From Phaeodactylum tricornutum CCAP 1055/1 (taxonomy: Eukaryota; Bacillariophyta; Bacillariophyceae; Surirellales; Neidiaceae), in NCBI RefSeq assembly GCF_000150955.2, contig NC_011672.1, positions 558,001 to 622,000 on the forward strand: a stretch of 64,000 bases of DNA, written 5' to 3'. Shown piece by piece: positions 51,993-62,604 of the stretch (position 1 is the first letter of the stretch; every line of letters begins with the position of its first letter). A model generated the notes under the pieces. It did not search any database, had not been told where the DNA came from, and saw only the letters and a program-made list of their open reading frames with translations. A program made the translations under genes and the position numbers.

Positions 51993-52572
51993 GGTTGAAT
52001 ATATAGAAATTACGGTAAGGTTGACGACTGCTCGCAACTAGAAATAATCTGTTACTCTGGTTAGCCATGCCCACCCTTGTCTGTGGCGACGTGCTGGCCT
52101 TAGGACGCTCTGCAAGCGCAACGTCGAGGCGGCATCGGGCGACGGACCGGTGGCAGGAGAAACCAAACGTGTGGCCTGGGTCTGCGTAGTTTCACACAAT
52201 CCTGAAAAGTGGATCACGAATAGGTGGGACCAAACAAAGCTTGGCAATTTTTGGACCATCAGGAGACCGTAGTACTTCACTAATAACGCCGTATTCGAGG
52301 GTAGTTTTTTTAAGTTGGCAGGTCAGCTTGACCCCCCTTTACGATTATACAATACATTGCTCTGGCTCAATATCGTATATTTGCCAACAAACGATTCTTC
52401 GTTCAAGGGGACTGTTCCCCAAAATCTGCATGTGATTCGGTTAGTAGTTCATCTCATACCAAAATTTTCTCTTCGATTCGTGTTGCCTCGCTTTAGCTGT
52501 GGAAAGGCTTGTTCCGGGAGCACGAAGAGAGAAACATTCAATATCGGATAATTTTCCGGTCTCGAGGGTGCA
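51993..52572. promoter_or_regulatory. Divergent promoter region, Arc1p-like / CXXC-PHD genes
   Basis: 580 bp between divergent start codons. No motif or gene could be supported. Confidence 0.5.
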
Positions 52573-54342
52573 ATGAAACAATCCCGCTCGTCCAGATCTC
52601 GCGTGGAAAAAACTGTTCCAAAACCACCGCCTACTGGCCCAAAAACTCCATCTACGCTGGCCGCCACCGTGGCAGCAGGGAAATCTTTCGAGACCACCGA
52701 GCGCTGCGGCACATGTTCTGCATGTTTACGTGAAGACTGTGGCCAGTGCGAAGGATGCGTATGCAAACAAAAATACGGAGGTGATGGCTCCAGTAAGAAG
52801 CAGTGCGTCTATCGGGGTTGCCAAGCTATTTCGGAGATAAATCTAAAGGTCGGCGGTGGCTGCTTCGCGAGCGCCACTCACAACAGCGACATCAGTAGCG
52901 TTTTGTCTATATCGCAATACCCACCATACCCCTTCACACCGCCACCGTCTTTAATCGACGTCAACAAAAAGAGGAAACCTGATTTGACAATAGCTGACAA
53001 AAAGTCGATGTATGGGAAGCTCATCCCAAGTGAATCTCCACGCGATCACTGTTCCGGCTGCAACTTACGGCAAGAAACCATTAACGATTCTGTGCTTATC
53101 TGTGACGGTCCTGCTTGCGGTCGTGAATATCATCTGCGTTGTTGCGTGCCTGCTCTTGACATCATTCCGGAAGGCGATTGGCTCTGCCAAGACTGCAGTC
53201 CGTCTGGCAGCGCTGAAACTTTGATGCAATATCTTGAATCAAACGATGAACGACGTTGTGACTTTCAATCTTCTGAGGAATTTGTTGCCTCTCTCATCTC
53301 ACATGACATGGTAAAAGAAAAAGTGCACCGTCGCCCTCTGTCGGAACTCGAACGAGCCACTGAAATCCATCGTAGTGCAATTGGCGAAAATTGGAACCTT
53401 TTGATTTCACCAGACTTTTATGTCGGAAAGCCGTTGCGTATTTACGATGGACTAGCAAACCAGTACCATTCGGGCCGTCTGGTAGATTGTCGACAGTCTC
53501 TCTCTTGTGGGACAGTAGAATACCTTGCGCGTTTCCCTTCCGGAAAGGATGGTCGGAAATCTCCACTCCACCACTGGATTATTCTCGAAGAACATTGCCT
53601 TGCTATTGGCACCGCACTGATCTGGTCACAAACTCTTGGTCGGCGTTGGAAACCTGCACAGCTCCTGCTTCGTACTGGAAGAGAACTTGTCTCTGTCGCC
53701 AGTATGTATTCGGAAGAACAAGGTGAGATTCGGTTTACGGATTCCAAGCATACTTTGAATGCGTTGCCTAGCACACCGGAAACAGACACAACTAAACCTG
53801 CGGCCACTCCATGCTCGGGAAGTGCCTCTCGATCAGCACCGTCTGAGCCAAGGTTTCCTATCAAGAAGAGGCGAAGGAACGAAGTGTGGGGCCTTGTACG
53901 TTTCTTTGGGGAAGGAACCTTTGAATTCGTCCCTTTGACAGCTCGTGCTCGCAGTTATAAGGATCCAATCTTTCAAGCAAAATACGGAAAGTCGGAAGCA
54001 ATATGGCTCCCGCTTGCGATCGCAGAGGCTGAGCAGGCAGAGCAAACATCTGTTCTTCAATGGCGTAACATGGAGCAAAACAATAGACTTAGCCAACATG
54101 TCTTATCGAGCAGAGATGACTACGGTCTTCAACCACTACAACCAACCAACTCGTTCGATTCTGTTTCTTTTCCCTCGCAGCTTACACCATCAATTCCGCA
54201 AGGCTTAGATCGACTTCATATATTGAATCTTTTACAAGAGCAAGGGTTAGAAGTCGACAAAGACATAGCGTCAATTCTTCAATGTACGAGTGTGCCAGTC
54301 AACGTGGCTAGGTGCCTCAAACAAAATGGTCATGTAGTATAG
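52573..54342 (+). CDS. CXXC-PHD-PWWP-like chromatin reader
   Basis: A single-exon protein of 589 residues. A CXXC zinc finger lies at about 43-82 (CGTCSACLREDCGQCEGC, then KYGG and two late Cys), the type that binds unmethylated CpG. A C4HC3 PHD finger follows (about 158-206; CSGC, CDGPACGREYH, GDWLCQDC). After a helical region comes a Tudor-like stretch (GKPLRIYDGL, YHSGRLVDCR). A PWWP-like pair is next, ALIWSQTLGRRWKPAQLLL and VWGLVRFFGEGTFEFVPL, separated by a polar insert of about 75 residues and closed by WLPLAIAEAE. CXXC and PHD are secure; the Tudor-like and PWWP-like parts are inferred. A nuclear role in reading CpG and histone marks is likely. No methyltransferase domain is present. 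Confidence 0.8.
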   Translation: MKQSRSSRSRVEKTVPKPPPTGPKTPSTLAATVAAGKSFETTERCGTCSACLREDCGQCEGCVCKQKYGGDGSSKKQCVYRGCQAISEINLKVGGGCFASATHNSDISSVLSISQYPPYPFTPPPSLIDVNKKRKPDLTIADKKSMYGKLIPSESPRDHCSGCNLRQETINDSVLICDGPACGREYHLRCCVPALDIIPEGDWLCQDCSPSGSAETLMQYLESNDERRCDFQSSEEFVASLISHDMVKEKVHRRPLSELERATEIHRSAIGENWNLLISPDFYVGKPLRIYDGLANQYHSGRLVDCRQSLSCGTVEYLARFPSGKDGRKSPLHHWIILEEHCLAIGTALIWSQTLGRRWKPAQLLLRTGRELVSVASMYSEEQGEIRFTDSKHTLNALPSTPETDTTKPAATPCSGSASRSAPSEPRFPIKKRRRNEVWGLVRFFGEGTFEFVPLTARARSYKDPIFQAKYGKSEAIWLPLAIAEAEQAEQTSVLQWRNMEQNNRLSQHVLSSRDDYGLQPLQPTNSFDSVSFPSQLTPSIPQGLDRLHILNLLQEQGLEVDKDIASILQCTSVPVNVARCLKQNGHVV

Positions 54343-54403
54343 GATGTCAAAGTGTAGCTTAGCTTGAAGTCTAAAAGTTAATATCTATTGCTGACAGCAA
54401 ACT

Positions 54404-56945
54404 TTACTTCTCTAAACTTGGTGCAACTTGAACAAGCTTCGAAACCATTGTCAATGCTGCCTTGGCAAACTTGCCTCTCCTATTTTTCCGACTTCTAGAG
54501 GCCTCATCGGATGACGCTGTCTCTGCACCCGCTCCTTGTGCATTCGTTTGAGATTCAGGAATGGCTGTTTCCTTCAATTTACGCTTCTTTACGTTTTCGC
54601 TCCGGCTCAATATCACGGATGTACAACCATCTTCGCCGGCCAAAGCTGATTGAAGTTGTCGCACTGTTGATGGACGATTTACTCTTGAAGATCTAACGGT
54701 AAGATGATCGTCCTCCCGTCTATCATCTCTCCTATCTTTTATACCATTTTCTGTGTTTTCTGATTCGCTATCTTCATTTTCGTCGTCTAAGCTCAATTCA
54801 TCTGCTTCGCCTACATGGCTGCTTCCAGTTGAATCATCATTGGCATCGCCAGAGTCGCTAGAATCGTTTTGGTTGCGGGATGTTGCCACTAGAAAATCGT
54901 CAGTATCATCAATCTTGGCAATTTCACCGTCCGACAATTCTCCAAATATAGCGTCGTTCAGTTTCTGGTAGTCCACAGATTTCCGCCCTCGTTTCCCGTT
55001 TAAAATGTTGGACTCGTCCAGCTTACCCGGGTCGGAAACGCTTGCGTTTGCAGAGCTTGTGTTTCCACTTTTTCGCAATCGGACGCTTCGTCGTTGAACT
55101 TCTTGTTCACTTTCCTCCTCGTCCTCCGAAACCTCTGAAAGCGCCGCCAGCTCATCTTTACCGATATTCAGCTCCACACTGGACATCTCTTCTAGCGTAG
55201 CTTGACTGCTTCCTTCACTAGCATCCTCCTTATCACCAGATAACTCTACACGAGCTTGATGTCGCTTTTCTTGAAAAGATTCCAGGTCGAAGTGACCGTC
55301 GTCCTCATCCTCCTCGTCATCGTCAATATCTGTGTCGATCTCCTGTTCTTCCAACCCAAGAATTCTCCCCAAAAGTTTGGATGCCGCAGTTGTTCGTTTG
55401 CCATCTTTAAGATCGCATGCTGCTGCATAGTTGACTTCTACTTCAGGAAAAACTTCCTCAACAGCATTCCACGACTTCAATGAATCGTCATCCCCATTCT
55501 TTACGCCATCCAGTTCCGCCGCGTAGCGTCGCTGCTCCCATTCGTCTCCCATATGGTTTGTTTGGATTAAGAGCATCATATCGGCGAGGGTGCTGCAAAG
55601 CGGACAGAACCAATCGTCTTCTTCGTTTTCGACTTCTTCCGGCTTGACGTGTGGTTGAAGACACCGCATGTGATACGCGCGATAGCACCCACAGCCATCG
55701 CACATGATCATATCGTTTTCATCCGTAGCCTCACTTTGGTGACAGACGCAGCAGCGCAAATTGTCCAACGAAATACCACTATCACCATCATGCTTTGCTA
55801 TGGGTTTCGACTGGTCGGTTATGGATTGTGCCGGTTCAGAATTTGCCTGCGTTTCGCTGTTAATGGTAAGAGAAATTTCGGCAGGAACTGTATTGGATGC
55901 GTGTTCTTCTGCGTTCAGTGTCATTTCCGGAGTACGAGGATCAACTCGTCGCGAGTGCGACATTCCGAACGGAAAGGCGACTCGTGCTACGAATTCCGGG
56001 GACGCGTCATCCCGACAAAAGCGGAGTAGCATGTTCCATCGCATTTCCTGGTCCCCGCGGATGAGATCTTGTAGGTTCAGCAGCACATGTCGTAGCTTGC
56101 GCCGGCTCCCGTACAATCGCACCATACACTGTGCCAGTTCTTGGGAATTTTGTGCGAAATGCGATCGATTCTTGGCCGTGCTCGTCAAGGTTTCCAACGC
56201 CGTCTCGGCCAAACGAACGTTGGCCAGTTGCGAGTTGACTTGGAGTGGAACACGGTTGTGTAGCTCGGCTTTCCATAGGGCCGCTTTGACGTCTCGACAG
56301 GCGCTTTCCCAAGCGACTTCCTCCTCACGCACGCCCGGGTTGGGAGGAGACTGAAAACAGGACGACGATAGACGAGGAATAGCGTGGTCTTGGCTCGTCG
56401 CAGGAGTTTTTCGTTTTGAATGGTCATTGCCGGTAGCCGGTTTCTTTTTCTTGAGCGAGATTTTCGCTTTTTCCCTTTGTGTTTGACACACCAAACAGTC
56501 CCACTTTCCTCGCGGGACAACGGTCAAGGGCACAAAGTGACACTTCTGGTGGTACATACGATCGCACGAATCACAGTACACGAGTGCATTAGAAGGATCG
56601 TAGAGGGTGTTCGGTAGATAGGGATCGCTCTTTCGAAAGAAATATTCCTCCTGATCGCTGTCTTCGTGATAATCTTCGTGCCGATCATCTCGAAAGAAAG
56701 CGGCGCGATCGCTGTAGTCCAGTGCACAATGACAAAGACAACAAGCGCCAACGTCCAAGGATCCTGCCGACGACGCGTCGTCCGCGCAATTTAAATCTAC
56801 ACAGCAAAGGAAGATTTGGTGAGAAGACGCGCTCTTGCGTTGTGATATACCGGAAACCCTCTGCACTGTCTGCAACGGCAACGGGCTGCACCGTACTGCC
56901 CGACTGCTCACCTTTGGATTGGCGTTTCGGAGCTATTTTGGGCAT
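54404..56945 (-). CDS. Double PHD-finger nuclear protein
   Basis: Two exons, 56945-56912 and 56796-54404, joined over a 115-nt intron (GTGAGC...TGTGTAG), give 808 residues. Exon 1 holds only MPKIAPKRQSK plus one base; the large exon has no suitable ATG of its own, which supports the split. A first, divergent PHD with an acidic insert spans about 20-105 (CCLCHCALDY, CDSCDRMYHQKC, CLVC). A canonical second PHD lies near 350-405 (CCVCHQ, CDGCGCYRAYHMRC, CPLC). After it, SWNAVEEVFPE, then RRSVRLRKSG and SVDYQKLNDAIFGE resemble parts of plant PHD-homeodomain proteins such as HAT3.1, but no homeodomain is seen. The rest is acidic and Ser-rich, with a basic end (SRSRKNRRGKFAKA). A histone-tail reader role is likely. 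Confidence 0.8.
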
Positions 56946-57692
56946 TTTCTCACAAATGTAAAAAGCTGGTGCCCTGTATCAGCAGTCCTGTACGATTCCG
57001 TATCCTCCGGTTACGCAAGGGATGTGTGTGAATTGAAAAGTGTTAGAAGTGCTGGTACTTGCGATAGTTAGAGGTCGACCCTTGCTCCGAAACAATGAAA
57101 GGCCCGACGTGGTTCTTGGAAAACCTCTCGGGGAACGCCGACCTCACTGGATACGCGGACGTATCGGACAAATCAAAATTGTGGGACGACGACGGCTGCC
57201 GCATGTGGCTAGAAATTTCTGGATCAACGACGATTTTGGTATCGGGAGTCTTCCGCCTGGACGTGGCGCGAAGAAGGACCAATTATCTGTCGTGGGCCAG
57301 ACGAGGCTTATGTACAGAGTCCGGTCGTCCCGCGGGTGAAGAACAAGGAAGTCGCATCGGTATTGACCGGTGTCTCCTCTTTCGAATTCGGCTCGATGCG
57401 CCAAGGAACTTGCTCGTAATTCGATGATTCCACGACGGATGTATGCAGTTTAAGAAGCACGTTGAATGGGATCATAGAGAAACATAGCAAAACGTTGTGC
57501 ATTGTATCTTCTAACTCTACTGCTCGTAGTGAGTTCGCGGCGCAAAGGACACCATGCGAAGCAATTACGTGTTGCGAACGAGGGAGCCATGGATGGCTTC
57601 GCATTGGCACGGCCATCGCTTCGCTTTCTTCGAGACGTTGCCCGTACGGAAAGAATAGGAGATTCTCATACAGTTGACAGGTTGTAGCAATC
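56946..57692. promoter_or_regulatory. Divergent promoter region, PHD / MBL-fold genes
   Basis: 747 bp between divergent start codons. Several overlapping frames of 80-110 codons occur on both strands, with no domain to favour any. Confidence 0.45.
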
Positions 57693-59036
57693 ATGCCATC
57701 CTTATTTCGTCGTAACGTTTCCTCTCTTATCCTGTTGGGGATTTGTAGCTTTACGCATTCCTTGGCTTCGAGACATTTTCTCTCGCACGCTTCACGACGC
57801 CCCCTCGCATTTCCCAGTACGGGAGACACTAGGTCTTCTTTGGCATCTTCTTCATCCAACCAGAGCCTGACGCCATCGAAAGATGCGGAGATGCGAAATA
57901 TTCGTGACTTGGACCACCTCACAGTACAGGTGCTTTTCGAGAACGAGTGCGACGCCATGAGTAGTGCGGGTTGCGATCACGGTTTCGGATTCTCCTACAC
58001 GCCCGAACGAGCCAATTTGCATCCACATGCCGCACAATCGTCGGTTCTCCCAACTACCGTAACTGGTGATTGTACCTGCCGCGCCGGGCATGGCCTTTCA
58101 TTGCTCTTGACGGCACACACGTCCAACGTTGATAAGATTCCGTTCGCCACGTCAGCTGTCGAGGGCAGGACAGCGGCTCTGTCGGATCAAGGATCAATAT
58201 CCCACACGCTACTACTAGATGCTGGGTCGGATGCAGACTTGTGGAAATCGAACGCTGATAAGTTGAACAGTGTTCGTCTGGCCGACATCGAGGCGGCCGT
58301 TTTGTCTCATTATCACTACGACCACTCCGGAGGTCTGGTGGGGGCCATTCAGACCATCACCGATGCTCGGAATAAACAAGGAAAACAAGGTCCCAGCATC
58401 GTCATTGATTTGCACTCTTCTGGAATCGTAAAACGTGGCAGGCCTTCACCCGAAAACCCACACCAGGTTATACCTCACCGGCCAGACAATCCCACGCCCG
58501 AGCAGCTGTGCGAAGCATCCGCCGGTTCCGTTGACGTACAATTACACGATCAGGGGCACACTTTGTGCGACGACACATTTTTTGTTAGTGGCTACATTCC
58601 TCGTGACCGGACAAACTACGAAAAGGGTATACCTAATCATTTGACTCAGAAGCGAGACAGTGGAGAATGGGAGCTCGATGAAGAAATTGTTGATGAGCGA
58701 TACGTTGCATGCAAAATAAAGAATCGCGGATGGGTTGTTTTTTCGTCCTGTTCCCACGCGGGTATCATTAATGTTTGTCGCGATGTCCTCCTTCGTTCAA
58801 GCGGGAACGGCCAACAGGACCAGTTGTATGCAGTCATTGGCGGTTTTCATTTAGGGGGTGCCGCTGTTGAAGACCGAATCGAACGAACGGTTGCGGATTT
58901 GCAGAGCTTGAATCCTTCGGTTGTATTGGCAGGGCATTGCACAGGCTGGAAAGCCAAAGTCGCTTTGGCGAATGCCTTTCCTGGTCGATTTCAACCTCTT
59001 GCCGTTGGGGCCAAGTACGATTTCGATGCAGCCTAA
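57693..59036 (+). CDS. MBL-fold metallo-hydrolase, MTH1-type
   Basis: A single-exon protein of 447 residues. The N-terminus has a signal-peptide-like segment (SSLILLGICSFTHSLA), then a basic Ser-rich stretch, so secretion or organelle import is possible; an ASAFAP motif is not clear. The metallo-beta-lactamase fold shows LLLDAGSDADL, the metal motif LSHYHYDHSGG (HxHxDH), VVFSSCSHAGIINVC with the second metal His, and VIGGFHLGG, with GHCTGWKA near the end. This pattern fits the MBL subfamily typified by the archaeal dihydropterin-type aminobenzene-phosphate synthase. Many eukaryotic and bacterial members have no known substrate, so only a metal-dependent hydrolase role is claimed. Confidence 0.82.
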   Translation: MPSLFRRNVSSLILLGICSFTHSLASRHFLSHASRRPLAFPSTGDTRSSLASSSSNQSLTPSKDAEMRNIRDLDHLTVQVLFENECDAMSSAGCDHGFGFSYTPERANLHPHAAQSSVLPTTVTGDCTCRAGHGLSLLLTAHTSNVDKIPFATSAVEGRTAALSDQGSISHTLLLDAGSDADLWKSNADKLNSVRLADIEAAVLSHYHYDHSGGLVGAIQTITDARNKQGKQGPSIVIDLHSSGIVKRGRPSPENPHQVIPHRPDNPTPEQLCEASAGSVDVQLHDQGHTLCDDTFFVSGYIPRDRTNYEKGIPNHLTQKRDSGEWELDEEIVDERYVACKIKNRGWVVFSSCSHAGIINVCRDVLLRSSGNGQQDQLYAVIGGFHLGGAAVEDRIERTVADLQSLNPSVVLAGHCTGWKAKVALANAFPGRFQPLAVGAKYDFDAA

Positions 59037-59252
59037 CCGCAAGGACTCGCTTTTATAATTAGTTAAAAAATCGCAAAGAAGCATGTGTGGACTTGGTGTT
59101 AGCTCCGTAGACTTCTCGGATGTACAGAAACAGATACAAGACAATCGTACGTTATAGCTCAGGGTCTATTGTTAAGCAGTCTAAAATGGTTACTGGCTTG
59201 CACGAAAATGCCATGGCTTACGTAGATTTTTGGTGCAGAATATTTCACTTTC

Positions 59253-61484
59253 CTAATGCCGGATTGGCTGCCCTTTGGCCCAGTCTCCTTCGTGCCTCAG
59301 AGAATTATCAGGACGGACCTCCTTTCCTCGACCATGCATTTCACCGTTGAACCATTCGCCTTCGTACCACCCGCCATCACTCCAAGACATTCGGCCATAT
59401 CCAAAAAATTCTCCTTCGCGGAACTCTCCTTCATAAACTGACTGGTCGGAAAAGACACACCGTCCTCGTCCGTGGCGCATGCCGTCCACCCAGCTTCCCG
59501 CATAGGTACTTCCGTCTTGATAGGTCATTTTACCTTCGATCATTTGCCCATTGACGTATTCACCGACAAAAGTACGACCATCAGCAAATTTCATCACACC
59601 GCGACCATGTTTATGATCATTCTTGAGGCCACCCTCGTAAAAGTCACCGTCCCCGTTTGAAAGACGCCCGTACCCTGTCCAACGACCGTGTTTCCAGTCA
59701 CCTTCATACCAGCGACCGGCTTTGTCGTACTCTAGACGTCCGGAACCATGTGGCATACTTGTGGAGTTCGAAATTGAGCCTGTGTAGGTTCCCTTTTCTC
59801 CGTACGGATCCGTTACTACCAACGAAGCTACTTGATATGTACCTGCACCGTGCGAGGAAGACCCGTGCCCAGATCCGTTTTGCGAATTGGTATCAAATGT
59901 GACAGATTTCCCACTTCGTGTCGAAGCTATGGAAGCATCATCTCCGGCCGAGCGAACTCCAGAACGCAGGGACCCCCTTCGCGAGCTTCGACTGTAAGAA
60001 TGGCGAGACCCGCTTACTACGGACGATGTACCAATGCTCTCTCGACTGTTCGTTGCGCTGTGAACGACTTTTCCACCGCTACTGATTGAATCACGGACGT
60101 GGTTGGAAAGTACACGGCCTCTGTTGGAACCTCGGCCGCCGCCGTAATCGTCGGAACAAACTCCGCCATGAGATATCTTGCTGGAAGCAAAACTGCGAAT
60201 TTCGAATACTTCTTCTGCAACACTCGGGTGGCTATTACTATCGTCATCTTCGAGCTCAATTTCGCGGGGCAATGACTTAACGGATTTGGATGCCGACACA
60301 ACCGACTTGGCGCGGCTTTTGGTAGTTCCTGCACTACCGGTACTCCCGGTAGACTCTCGTCTACTGGCCCGATAAGAAACACGGAAGGTTGCACTCGCGT
60401 CACTCGGTTCTACATCCTCGTCATCTCCGCAGGTCTCTGTCCACTCCCCGTCCGTAGGTTCGTTCCAGTGCGTATCGATTTCGTGATCATCGTCTCCGAG
60501 CTCGATTTCGCGTGGCACGCCTGATCGGCCAGAACGTGCCGACTGAGAACGCGCCGAGTAGGTCCGGCGGGCTCCGGTAGGGCGATGCACTCGGTTGCTA
60601 CGGGATTTGCCCGACTGGAGGTCCCCAGTCACACTAGTTCTACTGTTGCCACCCACGTACTGTTGTTCCTGAAGCTTGCGCACCATATGATGCAAGAAAG
60701 TGAGTTGCGACTGCATTGACTCGAGTTGATCCTTGAGTCGAGCATTTTCTTCTTCTTTTTGACGAAGGCGGTGAACGGAGCCCGCATCGGCTTCTTCCGA
60801 ATCGTTGACTATGGCTGGGGAAATCCGTGAAGTTTTGAGTACTGGATGTGAGGCCTCGGGTTCAACAACTGCCGACGCTCGCGAATTCTCCAGGGGTTCT
60901 TTTGGAGCCGTTGCTCGGTTCATTTTACATTTTGCACAAAGTAATTTCACTTTTTCTTTCTGAACGTTCGGGCATTGCAAATACAACAGCTCACCATCGA
61001 CTTCATCATGGATTGTTTCGTTGTGATCAACAATGGCGAGATACTTCTTCGCTCCATGAATGCTGAAAGGTTTGGTGAAGGAGAAGTTTTTGGGATCGTT
61101 GAGATACTTTTGTATGTGCTTCTCTGTATAATGATGCCGGGCGATGCTGTATTTGACAATTTCGTCACCTGCTCGTTTGCCTGCTTTCCAATCGTTCCGA
61201 CGTGCTTCACTAACGCGCAATACTTTGTCGATTGATTCTTTTAAGGCCATGTGCTCAGGATCGCTACGTTCTAGTCGGATGCGCACTACACCGTCCAGAA
61301 TGGGATGCTGACCTTCCCGAAAGGCTTTTTGATAGGTGCGACAGTTCTTCCATTCGCATATACATCGTGGTGCCATCGAAGACGAAGTCGATATATTATG
61401 AGAGGAAGTACTCATATTGACGTCCTTCTGTTGCTGTTGAGATTGACTAGACGAAGAGGTATTTCTTTCCTCGGCCGTAATCAT
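59253..61484 (-). CDS. MORN-repeat protein with coiled coil
   Basis: A single-exon protein of 743 residues from the ATG at 61484. The N-terminal 190 residues contain CICEWKNC, paired His residues (RHHYTEKH) and CAKCK, a possible zinc-binding domain that I do not recognise. A coiled coil follows (about 245-280; RQKEEENARLKDQLESMQ). A long Ser/Arg-rich region contains two similar PREIELxDDD motifs (about 330 and 410). The C-terminus carries seven MORN repeats plus a partial one (from about 570; YEGDWKHGRWTGYG, YEGEFREGEFFGYG, YEGEWFNGEMHGRG). MORN repeats link proteins to membranes or cytoskeleton. The function here is unknown. It diverges from the gene at the window's right edge. Confidence 0.82.
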   Translation of the reverse strand: MITAEERNTSSSSQSQQQQKDVNMSTSSHNISTSSSMAPRCICEWKNCRTYQKAFREGQHPILDGVVRIRLERSDPEHMALKESIDKVLRVSEARRNDWKAGKRAGDEIVKYSIARHHYTEKHIQKYLNDPKNFSFTKPFSIHGAKKYLAIVDHNETIHDEVDGELLYLQCPNVQKEKVKLLCAKCKMNRATAPKEPLENSRASAVVEPEASHPVLKTSRISPAIVNDSEEADAGSVHRLRQKEEENARLKDQLESMQSQLTFLHHMVRKLQEQQYVGGNSRTSVTGDLQSGKSRSNRVHRPTGARRTYSARSQSARSGRSGVPREIELGDDDHEIDTHWNEPTDGEWTETCGDDEDVEPSDASATFRVSYRASRRESTGSTGSAGTTKSRAKSVVSASKSVKSLPREIELEDDDSNSHPSVAEEVFEIRSFASSKISHGGVCSDDYGGGRGSNRGRVLSNHVRDSISSGGKVVHSATNSRESIGTSSVVSGSRHSYSRSSRRGSLRSGVRSAGDDASIASTRSGKSVTFDTNSQNGSGHGSSSHGAGTYQVASLVVTDPYGEKGTYTGSISNSTSMPHGSGRLEYDKAGRWYEGDWKHGRWTGYGRLSNGDGDFYEGGLKNDHKHGRGVMKFADGRTFVGEYVNGQMIEGKMTYQDGSTYAGSWVDGMRHGRGRCVFSDQSVYEGEFREGEFFGYGRMSWSDGGWYEGEWFNGEMHGRGKEVRPDNSLRHEGDWAKGQPIRH

Positions 61485-62604
61485 GGTAGGTGCTGGGATC
61501 TAGAGGAAGCTAGCAGCGTAACTCCACTTCGGTATTCTTTCCGTTCCACTCGCTAGCCAAACCAGACACAGATAAAATACAGCTGATGATGGTAGAATAC
61601 GGTTTTGGCGTTTGATAGGAACAAGAGCGAAAAGGACGAATGTGCGGGCCCGCCCCCTATTTACGAATCGAACGGCAGAGGCAATTTTCCTTGGAGGCGG
61701 ACGTTAGAGAGCCCCACACACGAAACGATTTAGGTGCTGGCACAAGGACACTGCACAAGACTTCAAGAAAAGGACCCAGAGCTGTTGCTTGTTCGACCCA
61801 CAATTAACTTGCTGCGAAAGGCCCAACGCATAGCGACGTCAGAGAGCGACAAAAGGTTTTGAGTTACGAAATCCATCCTTAACATGTTGGGACTTTAGAG
61901 AAATTTATTCACCTCTCCATATAGCATAAATACAAGAGCTTATTCCGACACTCCCTAGCTAAGCCTAAAGTCACAATGACCGATTTTGTGAAAGAGATCC
62001 CGGTCGATTTGGAATTCGCTTCCAGGTTATTAAGCGTACAAGCGAACAGGCTGATGGTCTGATTTCGACCGACCGTTTTGCAATACGGGAATGAATTGTG
62101 TCACATATCGAGGCCGCAGCCATCGGCCATTGCGCTCTCTATTTCAATTTCACGACGTGTCCTTGTAGGCTAGTCGGAGTAGACTTCTCGTAGTCGTCCG
62201 GACAGCCTATTTCAGTTAAAAAGCAGCCCCGCGACGTTGATATTTTAAACAGAGGCCAGAGAGGTCCGTTATATGGGGTTCCAAAAGAGTTATATAAGAC
62301 TCCTATTTTTTAGTTAGACATTTGCTGAATGAGGTGGTGAGACTCCAACTTATAACATGAGCCGACCACTTCGTAACTCGGTATCTTCCACCGCTAAGTG
62401 ATGTGCGGTTGCGAAGCGGTCCGCATAGGGGCGTCTCTCCTTCCGGTGAATTCAAGAATCCAGCCGTAAATACAGCAAGAATGTGCTCCCCGAAATATTG
62501 GGCCTCCTCGACAAAGAAAGAGGACCTAGCGGCTCAGACAGGCATAGACACGTAAACTCCCAGATTTCGCTTGTTGCGTTCAAGAGAAACGTTTACTTCA
62601 CAAC
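61485..62604. promoter_or_regulatory. Divergent intergenic region, MORN gene / right-edge gene
   Basis: 1,120 bp between divergent start codons. No supported gene, RNA or repeat was found in it. Confidence 0.45.

Noticed and set aside
56821-56880. Alternative longer first exon for the double PHD gene using GTATAT as donor
   Set aside because: That join breaks the frame into the first PHD, whereas the GTGAGC donor at 56911 keeps it.
57095-57427. 110-codon plus-strand frame between the PHD and MBL genes
   Set aside because: Competing frames of similar length lie on the minus strand and none shows a domain or coding bias I could judge.
57308-57958. 216-codon minus-strand frame over the MBL gene start
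   Set aside because: It overlaps the well supported MBL coding region on the other strand and has no domain.
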